This document shows positions 44,416-52,525 of a stretch of 52,525 nucleotides of DNA, in pieces. The first letter of the stretch is position 1; every line of letters starts with the position of its first letter. The notes under the pieces were generated by a model, which was not told the DNA's origin, ran no database searches, and saw only the letters and a program-made list of their open reading frames with translations. The position numbers were made by a program, and so were the translations under genes. The stretch is from positions 1 to 52,525 of the forward strand of contig CANJJI010000012.1 in NCBI GenBank assembly GCA_947474545.1, read 5' to 3'. This DNA is from Beijerinckiaceae bacterium. Its GTDB lineage: Bacteria > Pseudomonadota > Alphaproteobacteria > Rhizobiales > Beijerinckiaceae.

Positions 44416-45425
44416 TGCGGCCAGGCTCCATTGATCGCAGAGCATTTTTGCAGCAGGCCGTTGTCGCACTGACAACAGCGGCTCCGGGCGGAATGTTATC
44501 AGGGCAAGCAATGGCTGCTGCCCGCCAATTGCGGGCTGGCGATATCAGGGACGTAGATTATCCGACTGTTCAGGCGTTGTCATTTATTGACCGGACAATG
44601 CGGCGGGCGACAGGTTCCAGCACGCGCGTGCGTATATTCGCCAATGCCCAATTGGGCGACGAACGCGAAGTCCTGGAGCAACTGCGCTTGGGAATTGTCG
44701 ATATGGCGCGTGTCCATGTTGCGCCGCTGTCGAATCTGCTGCCGGAACTTGGCGCATTGATGACGCCATTTATTTTCAAGTCGGATACACATCTGCAAAA
44801 TGTTATCGACGGGTCACTGGGCCGGGATATGCTCGAAGCACTGCGCCCCGCAGGTTTTGTTGGTCTGACATTTCTGGATGCGGGTCCCCGTTATATCTAC
44901 AATCGCATTCGCCCGGTTCATACCGCCGCCGATCTTGCAGGTTTGCGTCTGAATTGCGAACAGTCTTCACTTAGCTGGGACATATTGACGGCGCTATCGG
45001 CGCTGCCCATGCAATTGCCGGTGAGCCATATATTGCCCGCGTTGAATGCAGGATTGGCGGACGGGGCTCTGGACAATATAGCCAGCTATGTCAGCCTCGG
45101 ACATCATGCGGCGGCAAAGCATATTACATTTATAGATCTTGATCGTTCACCGGACGTGATATTGATATCACTCAAGGCGTGGGACAATCTCGATGATGCC
45201 GATCGCAAGACACTGTTCAGCGCGGCGCAGGAGGCGCGCTATTTCATGCGCCCGATATTCGACCGTTGGGTCAGATTGTCTACCGGGCAGGGAGAAGAAC
45301 AGGGCGTAAATATCGTGCGACAACCAAATGAGGGCTCGTTCCACAGCGCCTTTGCACCCCTCATCGGGAAGCTCGAAAGCGGCCCCGCAAGGCGCTGGAT
45401 CAGAGACATCCGCGCCTTGCAATAA
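44415..45425 (+). CDS. TRAP-type binding protein with Tat-like signal and altered ligand pocket
   Basis: A 336-residue DctP-family protein related to the one at 37390 (shared DYPTVQA, AQLGDE and GFVGLTFLDAG). The N-terminus has a twin-arginine signature DRRAFLQ and a hydrophobic stretch, so it may be exported folded by Tat. The conserved carboxylate Arg is replaced: LRLNC has N180 where the paralogue has R170. DGAENNW becomes DGALDNI. Its ligand pocket has therefore diverged, or it binds no carboxylate. Its start overlaps the UgpB-like stop (TGATG). It closes the operon. Confidence 0.82.
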   Translation: MRPGSIDRRAFLQQAVVALTTAAPGGMLSGQAMAAARQLRAGDIRDVDYPTVQALSFIDRTMRRATGSSTRVRIFANAQLGDEREVLEQLRLGIVDMARVHVAPLSNLLPELGALMTPFIFKSDTHLQNVIDGSLGRDMLEALRPAGFVGLTFLDAGPRYIYNRIRPVHTAADLAGLRLNCEQSSLSWDILTALSALPMQLPVSHILPALNAGLADGALDNIASYVSLGHHAAAKHITFIDLDRSPDVILISLKAWDNLDDADRKTLFSAAQEARYFMRPIFDRWVRLSTGQGEEQGVNIVRQPNEGSFHSAFAPLIGKLESGPARRWIRDIRALQ

Positions 45426-45454
45426 ATGTAATTGTGCGCAAGGTTTCGCTGCTC

Positions 45455-46225
45455 TTACGAGGCGGGGCCGTTCGTGTCGGTCTTGAAGCCTGCCTTGAGA
45501 CTCCAGAACTCCCAAGCCCGGTTAAGGCCACGCGGATCGTAAAGAACGTCTGTCGTGGATCTGATTTCCTTCTCACTCAAAAATCTGATTTGGGCGTTCT
45601 GACCACGTGATGCAGCGAGCATATGCGCTTTCATCAGCATGTCAGCATTGTACATGAGGCCCATCGAGATCATCACGGTCTGTTTGACATCGCCGCCTGC
45701 AATCACAGCGCCATGTCCGCGCATGAGGCAGGCCTTGCCTTCGCCAAGACATTTGCACAATGATGCACCATGCCCGTCGTTATGCACCAACATGCCGGGT
45801 TCATCGGGAAAATCATCCCGGATTTCCCAGATCGGCACTTCAGGGCCGATAGAGGCGGAGAACACCCACACCGGCTTTATGCTGGTATCGGTCACTGTGA
45901 ACGGAACCAGTTCATGCGCATGACTGTGGCATACGGAGTTCACATCCGGGCGCGCCTTGTAGACCGATCCATGAATGAACCGCTCGGAATAAGTGCGAAA
46001 CCCTTTGGTGTCGATGCAATTTGAATTCAGATCGAATTCAAGTATGTCGCCGGCTTCAACAATCTGCGGGCTGCGCGAACGCGCAAGAAAATAGCGATCC
46101 TTGCGTTCGGGATGGCGAATACTGATATGACCGAAGGCGTCGACAACGCCTTCATTGCCTAGAATGTGATTGGCGATCACGAGATCGTGGATCGCCGCTT
46201 TTACCGCGTCGCTTTGCCCGCTCAT
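45455..46225 (-). CDS. Class II aldolase/adducin-family protein
   Basis: A 256-residue class II aldolase fold protein. Zinc-site residues are visible in CHSHAHE (about residue 100) and RGHGAVIAGG (about 170). Members are aldolases, epimerases and decarboxylases; those beside aromatic gene clusters often split ring-cleavage products such as 4-hydroxy-2-oxo acids. It is the last of four minus-strand catabolic genes (hydratase, gentisate dioxygenase, FAH, aldolase). Its exact reaction cannot be told; a retro-aldol or decarboxylation step is likely. Confidence 0.8.
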   Translation of the reverse strand: MSGQSDAVKAAIHDLVIANHILGNEGVVDAFGHISIRHPERKDRYFLARSRSPQIVEAGDILEFDLNSNCIDTKGFRTYSERFIHGSVYKARPDVNSVCHSHAHELVPFTVTDTSIKPVWVFSASIGPEVPIWEIRDDFPDEPGMLVHNDGHGASLCKCLGEGKACLMRGHGAVIAGGDVKQTVMISMGLMYNADMLMKAHMLAASRGQNAQIRFLSEKEIRSTTDVLYDPRGLNRAWEFWSLKAGFKTDTNGPAS

Positions 46226-46246
46226 ATTCTGTTCCCTTGTTTGCGA

Positions 46247-47134
46247 TCAGGCGCCCGGCTTATAAGCACGAACATCCACGCGCATTTCGCCCAACTCGGC
46301 GCAGCCGGCCAGCATGACATCGCCTGGCTTGACCGGACCGACGCCTTCTGGCGTGCCGGTCATCAGCACGTCTCCGGGGAAGAGTTCGTAGACGCTTGAA
46401 CACATTTCGATGAGCTCGGCGATGCCGACTGTCAGCGCCGCGGTCGAGGATTTCTGGCGATGCTCGCCATTGACCGTCAGCCAGATCGTCACATTGCTGG
46501 GGTCTTTGACCATGTCTGCTGTGGTCATCCACGGTCCAAACACCGTGTAAGTGTCGACTGATTTGCGCCAGCTGCGGTCTTCAGCGCCACGCACGGTCAT
46601 ATCAAGGCCAAGGCAATAACCGGCGATATGTTCGAAGGCTTTCGCGCGCGGAATATCGCGGCCGCCTTTGCCGATGATGCAACACAACTCGACTTCATGA
46701 TCGTTGCGGCGTTCAGGAAATTTTAACGCGACACCTTCGCCGGGGCCGACGATCGATGTATTCGACTTGAGAAAAATTCCGAGTTTGTCGACAGGGCGCG
46801 CAACGCCTTCCAGCTGCTTGTCATGCAGGCCATGGGAAATGCCGGGATCTTTTGCTTCCAAAGCATGCAGAGCATAATTCGCTGGCGCGGCCATGATTTT
46901 GCTCGGCGCGCTAATCAGGCTGTAAAGCTTGACGTCTTTTAATGCGTGCGCTGTCGCGCTGGGTCGCGCCTCAGCAATTGCGCGCTTCAGCGTGTCGAAA
47001 TGCAACATGATGGGATCGCCGGGTTGGGGCGGCCATTTGGAGGCAGGCAAAACGCGCAAGGCGGCGCTGACATCGTAAACCTTGTCGCCTTCGACGACGC
47101 CAAGACGATCCTTATTAAAGCGGCAGATATTCAT
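46247..47134 (-). CDS. Fumarylacetoacetate-hydrolase-family enzyme
   Basis: A 295-residue FAH-family hydrolase. The metal-binding acidic residues appear in NDHEVELCCIIGKGG (about residues 141-155) and the LTVNGEHRQ and TGTPEGVGP blocks follow. With gentisate dioxygenase it could hydrolyse maleylpyruvate or fumarylpyruvate to pyruvate and a C4 acid, closing the gentisate route. AAGGAAAAG lies about six bases before the start. It follows gentisate dioxygenase by 15 bases. Other FAH enzymes act on 2-hydroxyhepta-dienedioate, so the assignment rests on context. Confidence 0.85.
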   Translation of the reverse strand: MNICRFNKDRLGVVEGDKVYDVSAALRVLPASKWPPQPGDPIMLHFDTLKRAIAEARPSATAHALKDVKLYSLISAPSKIMAAPANYALHALEAKDPGISHGLHDKQLEGVARPVDKLGIFLKSNTSIVGPGEGVALKFPERRNDHEVELCCIIGKGGRDIPRAKAFEHIAGYCLGLDMTVRGAEDRSWRKSVDTYTVFGPWMTTADMVKDPSNVTIWLTVNGEHRQKSSTAALTVGIAELIEMCSSVYELFPGDVLMTGTPEGVGPVKPGDVMLAGCAELGEMRVDVRAYKPGA

Positions 47135-47149
47135 TTCAGACTTTTCCTT

Positions 47150-48205
47150 TCAGGCGACTTCTTCGTAAAAACCAAGTTTCACTTGCGTGGGCGTATCATC
47201 CACCTGGATGATAAAGCAGGGTTTCGTTGATGAGGGGTTGTGCAGGAAGATGGACGAATAGGTCGGAGCGCTTACGGTATCGTGCTTTTCGCAGCCATAT
47301 TCATGTTCATTGACCTTGATGCGAGCTTCGCCTTCCATGATCTGAAACATGCGATTGACAGACGCCCGTTGCATCGCGAAGCTTTCGCCGGGACGGATCA
47401 TGCGGGCTGAAAATTCCAGCGTCTTCATGATGCTTTCGCCATTTTCCGGATTGCAATAGCGCAAATGCACCGGCTCTTCCCGCACGGTGACTTCGCCCGT
47501 GGCGGCAAGCGCCTTACGCACACGCTGCCAGCGGAAACGGCGCATGGGATAGAGCGGCGCCAGCGCACCGGGCTTACGATAGGGGACGAGGCCGGGGCAG
47601 GAATAGACAGTGTCAGCCGCATCCGGCTGTTCGTTATAGCTTTCCGCAAGTTTGCCGGGCAGCACATAAGAGACATCCATCGGCACAGCGAGCGGATGAT
47701 CGAGAACATCCATCCAGACAACCGGTTCCTTTCCTTCGTGTCCGTGATCGTGCCAGTGCAGGGGCGGCGTCAGCACCACGTCGCCCTCTTCCATGCGCAG
47801 CTTTTCGCCATCGACAGTCGTGTACGCGCCCTCACCTTCGAGGATGATGCGCGCAGCAGCGGGAATATGTTTGTGATTAGGCGCGCGTTCGCCGGGCATG
47901 ATCAATTGCAGGCCGAAGAAAATTGAAGGAAGCGTTGACAGTCGCTCCCGCGCGAGGCCGGGGTTGATATAACCGAGCACGCGGCGTTCGGCCTTTTCCA
48001 TCGGCACGAGTTCGGCCGCCCGCATCAGAAGCGGGCGTAATTGCGCATAGCTCCACTGGTGCGCCATCGCCTTGGGCGCGGCTGCGCCGACAGGCATAAC
48101 AGCGCGCAACAGCGTCCATGCCGGCAGCAGGCTCAGCGCGTCGAGCCTTTCGCGATAATCGGAAGGAAGTTCATCAGCCCTTTGCAGGGTCAGGACCTCA
48201 TCCAT
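47150..48205 (-). CDS. Gentisate 1,2-dioxygenase-like bicupin
   Basis: A 351-residue bicupin. The first cupin carries HKHIPAAARIILEGEG and PPLHWHDHGHE, the likely Fe(II) His ligands; the second spans about 255-335. Gentisate dioxygenase opens 2,5-dihydroxybenzoate to maleylpyruvate using O2. The related salicylate and 1-hydroxy-2-naphthoate dioxygenases share this pattern. The frame begins with a TTG at 48262, but the ATG at 48205 has GGGAAGA six bases upstream and gives the family's normal length. It lies between the hydratase and the FAH gene. Confidence 0.87.
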   Translation of the reverse strand: MDEVLTLQRADELPSDYRERLDALSLLPAWTLLRAVMPVGAAAPKAMAHQWSYAQLRPLLMRAAELVPMEKAERRVLGYINPGLARERLSTLPSIFFGLQLIMPGERAPNHKHIPAAARIILEGEGAYTTVDGEKLRMEEGDVVLTPPLHWHDHGHEGKEPVVWMDVLDHPLAVPMDVSYVLPGKLAESYNEQPDAADTVYSCPGLVPYRKPGALAPLYPMRRFRWQRVRKALAATGEVTVREEPVHLRYCNPENGESIMKTLEFSARMIRPGESFAMQRASVNRMFQIMEGEARIKVNEHEYGCEKHDTVSAPTYSSIFLHNPSSTKPCFIIQVDDTPTQVKLGFYEEVA

Positions 48206-48277
48206 GGCGTCTTCCCATGCTGGATTTTGCGGCAGAGTGTCAGACCTTGGCAGGCGATGCAACTCCAGCAGGACACC

Positions 48278-49054
48278 TTAGCTGATCCTCACTTCGACAG
48301 GTGCAAGCCCCTCAATTTCGAAGAGATAGTGATCGCCGGGCTTGGGAAACCGCGTGGGAATAATGGTTCCGGTCATGATCCATTGCCCCGCTTCGACCCG
48401 CTGCCCGCGGCGCGCCAGATGCTCGCAAAGCCACGCGATTGAATTGAGCGGATGCCCGAGAACATCTGCCGTACTGCCGGTGTCGACAAGCGCGCCATTC
48501 ACCGAAAGGCGGCCTGGCGCGTCTGCTAGATCAATCAGCTGGCCAGGTGCGCCTGCAACCATACCCGCGTTCCAACTGTCGTCCGCAACAAGACTCGGCA
48601 TGTCCAGAGATTTGTAATCGGCGTTCCGGTCTTCGATGATTTCAAAAGCGGCGGCAATAACGCCAACAGCAGCAGTTATTTTATTGCGCGCGAGCGGCCC
48701 GTTTCGCGCATCCAGCGGCGTTCTCAGCTGCACGGCGACTTCGCATTCGAGGCCCAGTCTCACAAAATCCGCGCAGCGCAATTCCACTGGCGCGTTTATC
48801 ACGCCGCCAGACAATATTGCGCCGGCAATGGGATGGGTGAGCCCCACCATCTCCTGCATGCGCGGCGTCGTGACGCCGATCTTGTAACCGGCCACGCTTT
48901 CGTTCCGGGCGGTAGCGCGTTTTGCAATTAGATGGTCCTGCACTGCGTAAGCGAGATCCAGCCCTCCGGCCTTGATCTCTTCATTCGAATGGTAGTCCTG
49001 CCGGGCCGCATGCTGGCCGTACAGCCAGTCAGCGAGTGTCTGCGCGCGATCCAT
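48278..49054 (-). CDS. 2-keto-4-pentenoate hydratase-family protein
   Basis: A 258-residue MhpD/FAH-superfamily protein. Typical blocks are GYKIGVTTPRMQE, LGLECEVAVQL (metal-site Glu pair), ADDSWNAGMVAG and MTGTIIPT. Such hydratases add water to 2-oxopent-4-enoate, or act as 4-oxalocrotonate decarboxylases in extradiol (meta) pathways. Its presence next to a gentisate dioxygenase suggests mixed ring-cleavage chemistry or a related side route. It is the first gene of the minus-strand set and is divergent from the P450 gene. Confidence 0.85.
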   Translation of the reverse strand: MDRAQTLADWLYGQHAARQDYHSNEEIKAGGLDLAYAVQDHLIAKRATARNESVAGYKIGVTTPRMQEMVGLTHPIAGAILSGGVINAPVELRCADFVRLGLECEVAVQLRTPLDARNGPLARNKITAAVGVIAAAFEIIEDRNADYKSLDMPSLVADDSWNAGMVAGAPGQLIDLADAPGRLSVNGALVDTGSTADVLGHPLNSIAWLCEHLARRGQRVEAGQWIMTGTIIPTRFPKPGDHYLFEIEGLAPVEVRIS

Positions 49055-49171
49055 GGGCCTCCGCCTTTTTCGTGATGGATTTTACCAAGGTACGGTCTGC
49101 TTAATTTGCGCGGTGTGCCCGCCTCGCCTAGACTGACGTCAAAACAGGGACTGGAAACTCCGGAGTGTAAA

Positions 49172-50401
49172 ATGACCGTAATGGGCGAACTCGATCGCAG
49201 CAAGATCAGCACTGTCGATTTTGCCAGCGCGGAATTCAAACAGAATGCGCGCAAGATTGTCGCCAGCTGGGCGCAGGCCGACCCTTTCTATATTGTCGGC
49301 AATGAATATACCGAGGTGATCTGCGGACGCTATGCCGACGCAAACGAAGTTTTCCTTGATACGGAGCGCTTTTTATCCGAACTACCCAAAGGGCGGGGCT
49401 TTGAGAAATTCGACAAGTATATGGGTATTCAGGTGCTCGCCCAGACCGACGGCGAAGCGCATGGACGCATCAGAAAGCTGTTGATGCCCGCGTTTTCGAC
49501 CACCAATCTCGAACGGCTTGAAGCGCGCATCACAGGTATTGTCGATAACATGATTGACAAGATCGCGGCCAAAGGCCGGGCCTTCGATGGTATGGCTGAA
49601 TATGGAGCGATGATCATTGTCGGCGCGCTGCTGGACGCGATGCTCAATCTCAACGAGGCGCAGAAGGAAGTATTTCTGGCGCTGCACGAAGTCCTGCCGC
49701 TGACTACCTATACCAAGGCCGGGGAGACTTATCCGCCTGAATGCGTCGCCGCTTTCGCCCGCGCGCGTGGGATGGTCAACAGCATTATCGAGGAGCGGCG
49801 CGCGCGTCCGGGCGACGATTTCATCAGCCAGCTCATCGCAGCACGCGATCTGGACGACAAGCTCACCGATGAAGAGTTGTTCAACCAGACTTTTACAGTC
49901 TGTGGCGCCGCGCTTTCCGCAACAAGCCGCGCGATGGGGGGCGTTCTGCACGCGCTCTATTCCCATCCTGATCAGCTGGCGATCCTGCAGAAGGAGCCTG
50001 AGCTGATGAACATTGGCATTGAAGAATGCCTGCGTTTTGCCTCGGGGGGCTATTTCACTTTTCCGCGAGTCGCCGTTTGCGACACCGAGGTCGGCGGCAC
50101 CCGTATTCGCAAGGGCATGGTTGTACGGCCCTCGCCGCAGGCGGCCAATCTTGATCCGCTGGCCTTTCCCGATCCGCTGAAATTCGACGTGCGCCGCAAC
50201 CCCCGCCGCATCTTATCCTTCGGGACCGGACCACATCTGTGCGTTGGCAACAGGCTTGGGCGCTTTGCCATTTCGATTGCCGTTTCGCGACTCATCACGC
50301 GGCTACCGCAAGCACGTCTGGCAGATCCCGACTTCAAACCAGCCTATGGCGGCGCCATCGGCGAATTGCGGATTTTTGAATTGCCAATGCTGACGCATTA
50401 G
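49172..50401 (+). CDS. Cytochrome P450 with unusual I-helix
   Basis: A 409-residue soluble bacterial P450. The haem-binding loop is FGTGPHLCVGNRLG with C357 as the axial ligand; the K-helix ExxR is ECLR. The I-helix region (about residues 244-255, CGAALSATSRAM) lacks the usual (A/G)GxETT acid-alcohol pair, with Ser and Ala in those places. It probably hydroxylates or demethylates an aromatic or terpenoid compound, using a redox partner encoded elsewhere. The start at 49172 has CGGAG upstream; the frame extends 22 codons further without support. Confidence 0.9.
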   Translation: MTVMGELDRSKISTVDFASAEFKQNARKIVASWAQADPFYIVGNEYTEVICGRYADANEVFLDTERFLSELPKGRGFEKFDKYMGIQVLAQTDGEAHGRIRKLLMPAFSTTNLERLEARITGIVDNMIDKIAAKGRAFDGMAEYGAMIIVGALLDAMLNLNEAQKEVFLALHEVLPLTTYTKAGETYPPECVAAFARARGMVNSIIEERRARPGDDFISQLIAARDLDDKLTDEELFNQTFTVCGAALSATSRAMGGVLHALYSHPDQLAILQKEPELMNIGIEECLRFASGGYFTFPRVAVCDTEVGGTRIRKGMVVRPSPQAANLDPLAFPDPLKFDVRRNPRRILSFGTGPHLCVGNRLGRFAISIAVSRLITRLPQARLADPDFKPAYGGAIGELRIFELPMLTH

Positions 50402-50432
50402 CGATGTGCGTCACTTAAAATAATGCTGCCCT

Positions 50433-52073
50433 TCAGAATCCAGCAACTTTGCTCATCAACGCAGCCGCATCCGCAGGCGCTTGATCGCCGCGCCAGGCAA
50501 TGTGCTGGTCGGGCCTAATCAGGACGAGATCAGCTGCATAAAGCTGGCGCACGGCGGCATCCTCTATCACAACGACTGCGAGCGGAATATTTTGCGCCCA
50601 GGCTGCGGCTTCCAGCGCGCTGGTATCGGCAACGGTGTTGAGTTTCAGCAATGTAAAGTCGCGGCCGAGGCGGTCATAGAGCGCGACAAAATCCGCCATC
50701 CAGGCATGAGGCGCACGTGCGCCGGGACGCGCATGGGGCACATACCAATGGGGATCGTCGGGCGGGCGTGGTCCGCTTTCATGCGCGACTATATTAGAAT
50801 CTGCATAGAATGCGCCAAAGTGAATGCCGGGCGCATCGAACTCGCGCTCACCAACTTCGTTCAGCCAGATCGCAAATTCCGTGCGCGCTGCATCACCTTC
50901 CGGCCCGGACTGTTCAAGCGCGGGCGGCATTTTGATCGTCTTGAAGTAATCCGCGATGCCGGCGGCAAAGCCGGTATTGCGATGTGCGATCGGTTTGCGC
51001 TCAATCTCGTAGCTTTCGAGCAGATGCGGGCCGCCCCAGCCCTGACAGACGGCGGCGAGCTTCCAGCCGAGATTGGCGGCATCATCGACGCTTGTGTTGT
51101 AGCCAAGTCCCGCCGCCGGGGTGAAAAGATGCGCAGCGTCGCCAGCCAGGAACATGCGTTTTGAGGCATACTTTTTGGCGACCAGCATGAAGCCCGCCAT
51201 CCACTCGGCTATGCCGCGAATTTCATAATTGAACTGGCGGCCAACAGTTATCTCGACTGCACGGCGCGCAAAGTCGAGATCACCTGTTACGCCCTTTGGC
51301 AATTGGGTATGCAGGACGAATTCGCCTTTGCCATCGATAGCGATCAATGCGCCAAAGCGCTGCGGGTTCATCGCCCAATATTGCCAGGAGCGTTCGCAGG
51401 TGACGGTTTTGTAAAACTCCGGCATATGCAGCCAAGTCGCCAGCATGCGGCCGCCGAGGAACTCCCGGTCTTCGGCGCCAACGCCTTCATATTCGACGCC
51501 AAGATAATTTCTCACGACACTGCGGGCCGCATCCGCGCCAACAAGATAATCCCCCTTAAACGTCTCCGGTGCGCCGCCGTCTATCGGGCTCGCAACGCAG
51601 GAGACTCCGCTTTGAGTTTCCGTAACAGATTCAACTTTCCAGCCCATGTGGAGATCTATGCTGGGAAAACTTGCTGCGTTTTGCCGGAGCACCGCTTCGA
51701 CGCGCGTCTGCTGTCCCCGGTGCATGGGCTCGGGCGTTGGCCAGCGTGGATCGGCGGGGCGGGGCTGCTTGGAAATCTCCGCCCAGGTCGGCCAGCGCCG
51801 CCGTGCCAGTTCATAATCTGCGTAATGGGTGTGGTAGGAAATGTCAGGCGCATGGTCCGAGGGCAGCCCCAGTGTGCGGATCTCCGCCGACAACCCTAGC
51901 CGCCGGAAGTGTTCCATCGTCCGCGATGTCGTTGAATTGGCCTTGGGGAATTTCGGCGGTTCTTTGCCCAGATCAAAGACCGTGCAAGGCACGCCCCGCC
52001 GTCCCAGTTCAATCGCGATCACAAGCCCCGCTGGCCCGCCTCCGACGATCAGCACCCGCGAATTTTCGGACAA
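50433..52073 (-). CDS. FAD-dependent aromatic hydroxylase (PHBH/MhpA-type)
   Basis: A 546-residue flavoprotein monooxygenase. The N-terminal GGGPAGL (residues 11-17) binds FAD; the AGDAAHLFTPAAGLGYN block is the second FAD motif. The length and C-terminal thioredoxin-like extension (about residues 400-546) resemble MhpA and pentachlorophenol-type hydroxylases. It uses NAD(P)H to hydroxylate phenolic rings. The start is a TTG with GGGGAGG five bases upstream. It is convergent with the P450; its job may be to make the gentisate-like substrate of the ring-cleavage genes (inference). Confidence 0.88.
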   Translation of the reverse strand: MSENSRVLIVGGGPAGLVIAIELGRRGVPCTVFDLGKEPPKFPKANSTTSRTMEHFRRLGLSAEIRTLGLPSDHAPDISYHTHYADYELARRRWPTWAEISKQPRPADPRWPTPEPMHRGQQTRVEAVLRQNAASFPSIDLHMGWKVESVTETQSGVSCVASPIDGGAPETFKGDYLVGADAARSVVRNYLGVEYEGVGAEDREFLGGRMLATWLHMPEFYKTVTCERSWQYWAMNPQRFGALIAIDGKGEFVLHTQLPKGVTGDLDFARRAVEITVGRQFNYEIRGIAEWMAGFMLVAKKYASKRMFLAGDAAHLFTPAAGLGYNTSVDDAANLGWKLAAVCQGWGGPHLLESYEIERKPIAHRNTGFAAGIADYFKTIKMPPALEQSGPEGDAARTEFAIWLNEVGEREFDAPGIHFGAFYADSNIVAHESGPRPPDDPHWYVPHARPGARAPHAWMADFVALYDRLGRDFTLLKLNTVADTSALEAAAWAQNIPLAVVVIEDAAVRQLYAADLVLIRPDQHIAWRGDQAPADAAALMSKVAGF

Positions 52074-52441
52074 TGAGGCCTCCCCGTATGCGGTCTTGTC
52101 TGCGACCGTGATGGGAGAACTAGTTAGCTGAACCGGCAGCCAAAGTGAACACGCCTCTCAGCGCATCTGCAGTGTTCGTCTCACAAACTTGGACAGACGT
52201 TGTTTTCCGGAAAGCCCTACCAGGGACGCGACCAGTGAGTGCAACTTTGTTCCGGGCTGTCCCACGAGGCCCATTTGGCGCGCATGCGCCTCGGCAAGAT
52301 TGCCGAGGTCCATGGCTCCGTTTGTATAGGCGAGCCTCGCCAAACTGTAATAAGCCAACCCGAGTTCGCGGCGTGGATGGTGCCGTCGCGAAGGTGGTTG
52401 GAATAGGCTAACGCGATCTCCAGCTTCATGAAGTTATCCGA
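52074..52441. other. Apparent intergenic or degenerate stretch at the right edge
   Basis: No convincing intact gene. Short minus-strand frames (52158-52358 and 52217-52429) show protein-like runs (for example LAYYSLARLAYTNGAMDL), but they are in different frames with no ribosome site, suggesting a decayed gene or mobile-element remnant. No terminal inverted repeat was recognised. Confidence 0.35.
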
Positions 52442-52525
52442 TCATGCGGCGAGGTCAATGGGTTGATCCGATGGCTTGTCGGCGAGGGTCTTCCAGCCAT
52501 CGACTTTGCGCATCGTGATCTGCCC
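52442..52525 (-). CDS. C-terminal fragment of an unrecognised protein (runs off the window)
   Basis: Reading from the edge, 27 codons (including MRKVDGWKTLADKPSDQPID) end in TGA at 52442-52444. The sequence is protein-like, and I suspect the end of a transposase, but I cannot name a family. The adjoining decayed stretch fits a mobile element or its scar. Confidence 0.35.
   Translation of the reverse strand, partial: GQITMRKVDGWKTLADKPSDQPIDLAA

Overview
The window reads as high-GC alphaproteobacterial DNA, most likely from the Hyphomicrobiales (Rhizobiales). The main evidence is the gene order rpmH-rnpA-yidC-engB-argB-(HAD phosphatase)-dapD-...-dapE on the minus strand (27.3-36.8 kb), which I know from that order. 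The abundance of Bug/TctC binding proteins, Rieske oxygenases and aromatic ring-cleavage enzymes fits a soil or water heterotroph. The genus cannot be told from the sequence alone. No tRNA, rRNA or CRISPR array was seen.

Layout. (1) 0-2.5 kb: an LLM-class flavin monooxygenase, divergent from a TctC-type binding protein. (2) 3.0-8.8 kb, minus strand: an eight-gene set. It starts with a Rieske-ThDP fusion, continues with two tiny membrane proteins, a ferric-reductase-like membrane cytochrome fused to a Rieske domain, a Cys-motif membrane-anchored protein and a third small membrane protein, and ends with ligAB (extradiol ring cleavage). (3) 8.9-15.3 kb: a Rieske-glutamate-synthase-type FMN enzyme, a CmcJ/NvfI-like oxygenase and a two-gene indolepyruvate:ferredoxin oxidoreductase. 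(4) 15.3-27.3 kb: a complete peptide-type ABC importer, tandem phthalate-dioxygenase-type Rieske oxygenases, tandem beta-class GSTs and two orphan TctC-type binding proteins. (5) 27.3-36.8 kb: the housekeeping block, with three DUF805-type membrane proteins and another TctC-type binding protein inserted among the dap genes. (6) 37.4-45.4 kb: a compact six-gene signalling operon. (7) 45.5-52.1 kb: gentisate-type catabolism (gentisate dioxygenase, FAH-family hydrolase, hydratase, class II aldolase) with a P450 and an FAD hydroxylase. (8) The right edge holds a truncated, unrecognised reading frame.

The two most unusual parts are as follows. First, three different catalytic modules each carry a Rieske [2Fe-2S] domain within about 5 kb (5.3-10.6 kb), next to small membrane proteins of unknown function; this looks like a specialised redox system tied to aromatic breakdown. 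Second, the 37.4-45.4 kb operon encodes three periplasmic binding proteins but no transporter. They are joined by overlapping or nearly abutting genes to a membrane histidine kinase, a receiver-DUF3369-kinase hybrid and a receiver-class III nucleotide cyclase. I infer a binding-protein-gated phosphorelay with a cyclic-nucleotide output, analogous in principle to TorT/TorS or LuxP/LuxQ. It has no DNA-binding output, one binding protein lacks the usual carboxylate-binding arginine, and the cyclase has a Thr where the transition-state Asn is expected.

Eight binding proteins occur in the window and only one set of permeases. Apart from the receiver proteins, no transcription regulator was recognised.
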